This document shows positions 34,320-34,687 of a stretch of 34,687 nucleotides of DNA, in pieces (position 1 is the stretch's first letter; each line of letters starts with the position of its first letter). This DNA is from Sideroxydans sp. (GTDB taxonomy: Bacteria > Pseudomonadota > Gammaproteobacteria > Burkholderiales > Gallionellaceae). The position numbers were made by a program, and so were the translations under genes. The stretch is from the NCBI GenBank assembly GCA_027310665.1, contig DAIDAJ010000066.1, forward strand, positions 1-34,687, in the 5' to 3' direction. The notes below the pieces were generated by a model. That model made no database searches, was not told where the DNA came from, and was given only the letters and a program-made list of their open reading frames with translations.

Positions 34320-34687
34320 TCAACCCTGGCGCAACCGCTTCTCCGCCGCTTCCAGCGTCACGGACTGCCCCAGCATCACCAGCACGTCGCCCGCGCGCAG
34401 CACCATGTCGCCGGCCGGCTGGCTGCCTTCCACGTTGTGGCGGCGCACGGCGTTCACTTCGGCGTTGGGCTCGGACAGTTTCAGCGCCTGCAGGCTCTTG
34501 CCGACCGCGGCATCGCCTTCGTTGATCATCACGTTCTGGAAGCGCTGCTGCAGGCTCTCGGTGTTTTCCCCCACCGAATCCGCTGCGGGAGCGTTGCGGA
34601 AATAGCCGCTGAACATGCTGTAACGTTTGGCGCGCGTCTCCTGGATGTGGCGGATCACGCGGCTGAGCGGCACGCCGGACAGCAGCA
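34320..34687 (-). CDS. Monovalent cation:proton antiporter, C-terminal end (partial)
   Basis: Only the last 122 residues or so lie in the window; the gene continues past the right edge. The visible part has a helical linker (SRVIRHIQETRAKRYSMFSG) and an RCK_C/TrkA-C domain (about the last 75 residues; VNAVRRHNVEGSQPAGDMVLRAGDVLVMLG split over two strands), which closes KefB/KefC-type CPA2 potassium efflux antiporters. The final AEKRLRQG is duplicated at 33674-33709. The subtype cannot be fixed from the fragment. Confidence 0.75.
   Translation of the reverse strand, partial: LLSGVPLSRVIRHIQETRAKRYSMFSGYFRNAPAADSVGENTESLQQRFQNVMINEGDAAVGKSLQALKLSEPNAEVNAVRRHNVEGSQPAGDMVLRAGDVLVMLGQSVTLEAAEKRLRQG

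Larger units (their letters stand above)
33680..34355. mobile_element. brnTA cassette bracketed by 29-bp direct repeats
   Basis: Direct repeats at 33680-33708 and 34327-34355 (27 of 29, period 647 bp) bracket the toxin-antitoxin pair and both lie at the 3' end of an antiporter frame. The arrangement resembles an insertion that duplicates its target and restores the end of the host gene. No integrase is present, so the means of insertion is unknown. Confidence 0.5.

Noticed and set aside
1-34687. CRISPR arrays, rRNA genes, prophage or integrase genes
   Set aside because: None could be supported anywhere in the window on either strand.

Overview
The window is about 34.7 kb of high-GC bacterial chromosome. 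The gene set (miaB-ybeZ-ybeY-corC block, lnt, lplT, mqo, maeB, hrpA, birA-coaX) and the protein sequences suggest a betaproteobacterium, plausibly of the Nitrosomonadales/Gallionella group. That placement is inferred from overall likeness; no 16S gene is present.

Layout. 1-1400: an outer-membrane barrel protein and a GIY-YIG protein. 1400-3230: a foreign-looking module in which one A+T-rich RelA/SpoT synthetase-domain gene lies between two inverted copies of a structured repeat of about 250-285 bp, themselves bracketed by inverted REP-like hairpins. 3337-8065: lnt, a cNMP-binding protein-marC-pseudouridine synthase operon, and lplT. 8179-11761: the miaB-ybeZ-ybeY-corC operon (tRNA modification, rRNA maturation, envelope). 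11951-12343: two tandem 32-residue paralogous membrane proteins, each with its own terminator. 12499-16317: a PAS/GGDEF/EAL protein, nudC and a small hypothetical. 16468-16544: elongator tRNA-Met. 16627-22872: a tightly packed leftward operon (maeB, small coiled-coil protein, patatin, birA, coaX, SPOR protein). 23027-25390: a rightward hydrolase-ACP-ketosynthase cluster. 25514-30820: mqo and hrpA. 30875-33538: a multi-pass histidine kinase divergent from a type IV pilin-like gene with a near-consensus sigma-54 promoter. 33680-34355: a brnTA toxin-antitoxin cassette bracketed by a duplicated 29-bp end of an antiporter gene whose body runs off the right edge.

Most genes are housekeeping. The points of greatest interest are the symmetrical RelA/SpoT module with covarying hairpins, the pair of 32-aa membrane proteins, the palindromic repeat carried in frame inside hrpA, the brnTA insertion at an antiporter 3' end with an apparently leaderless promoter, and a hydrolase with cysteine in the nucleophile position next to a stand-alone ACP/ketosynthase pair.
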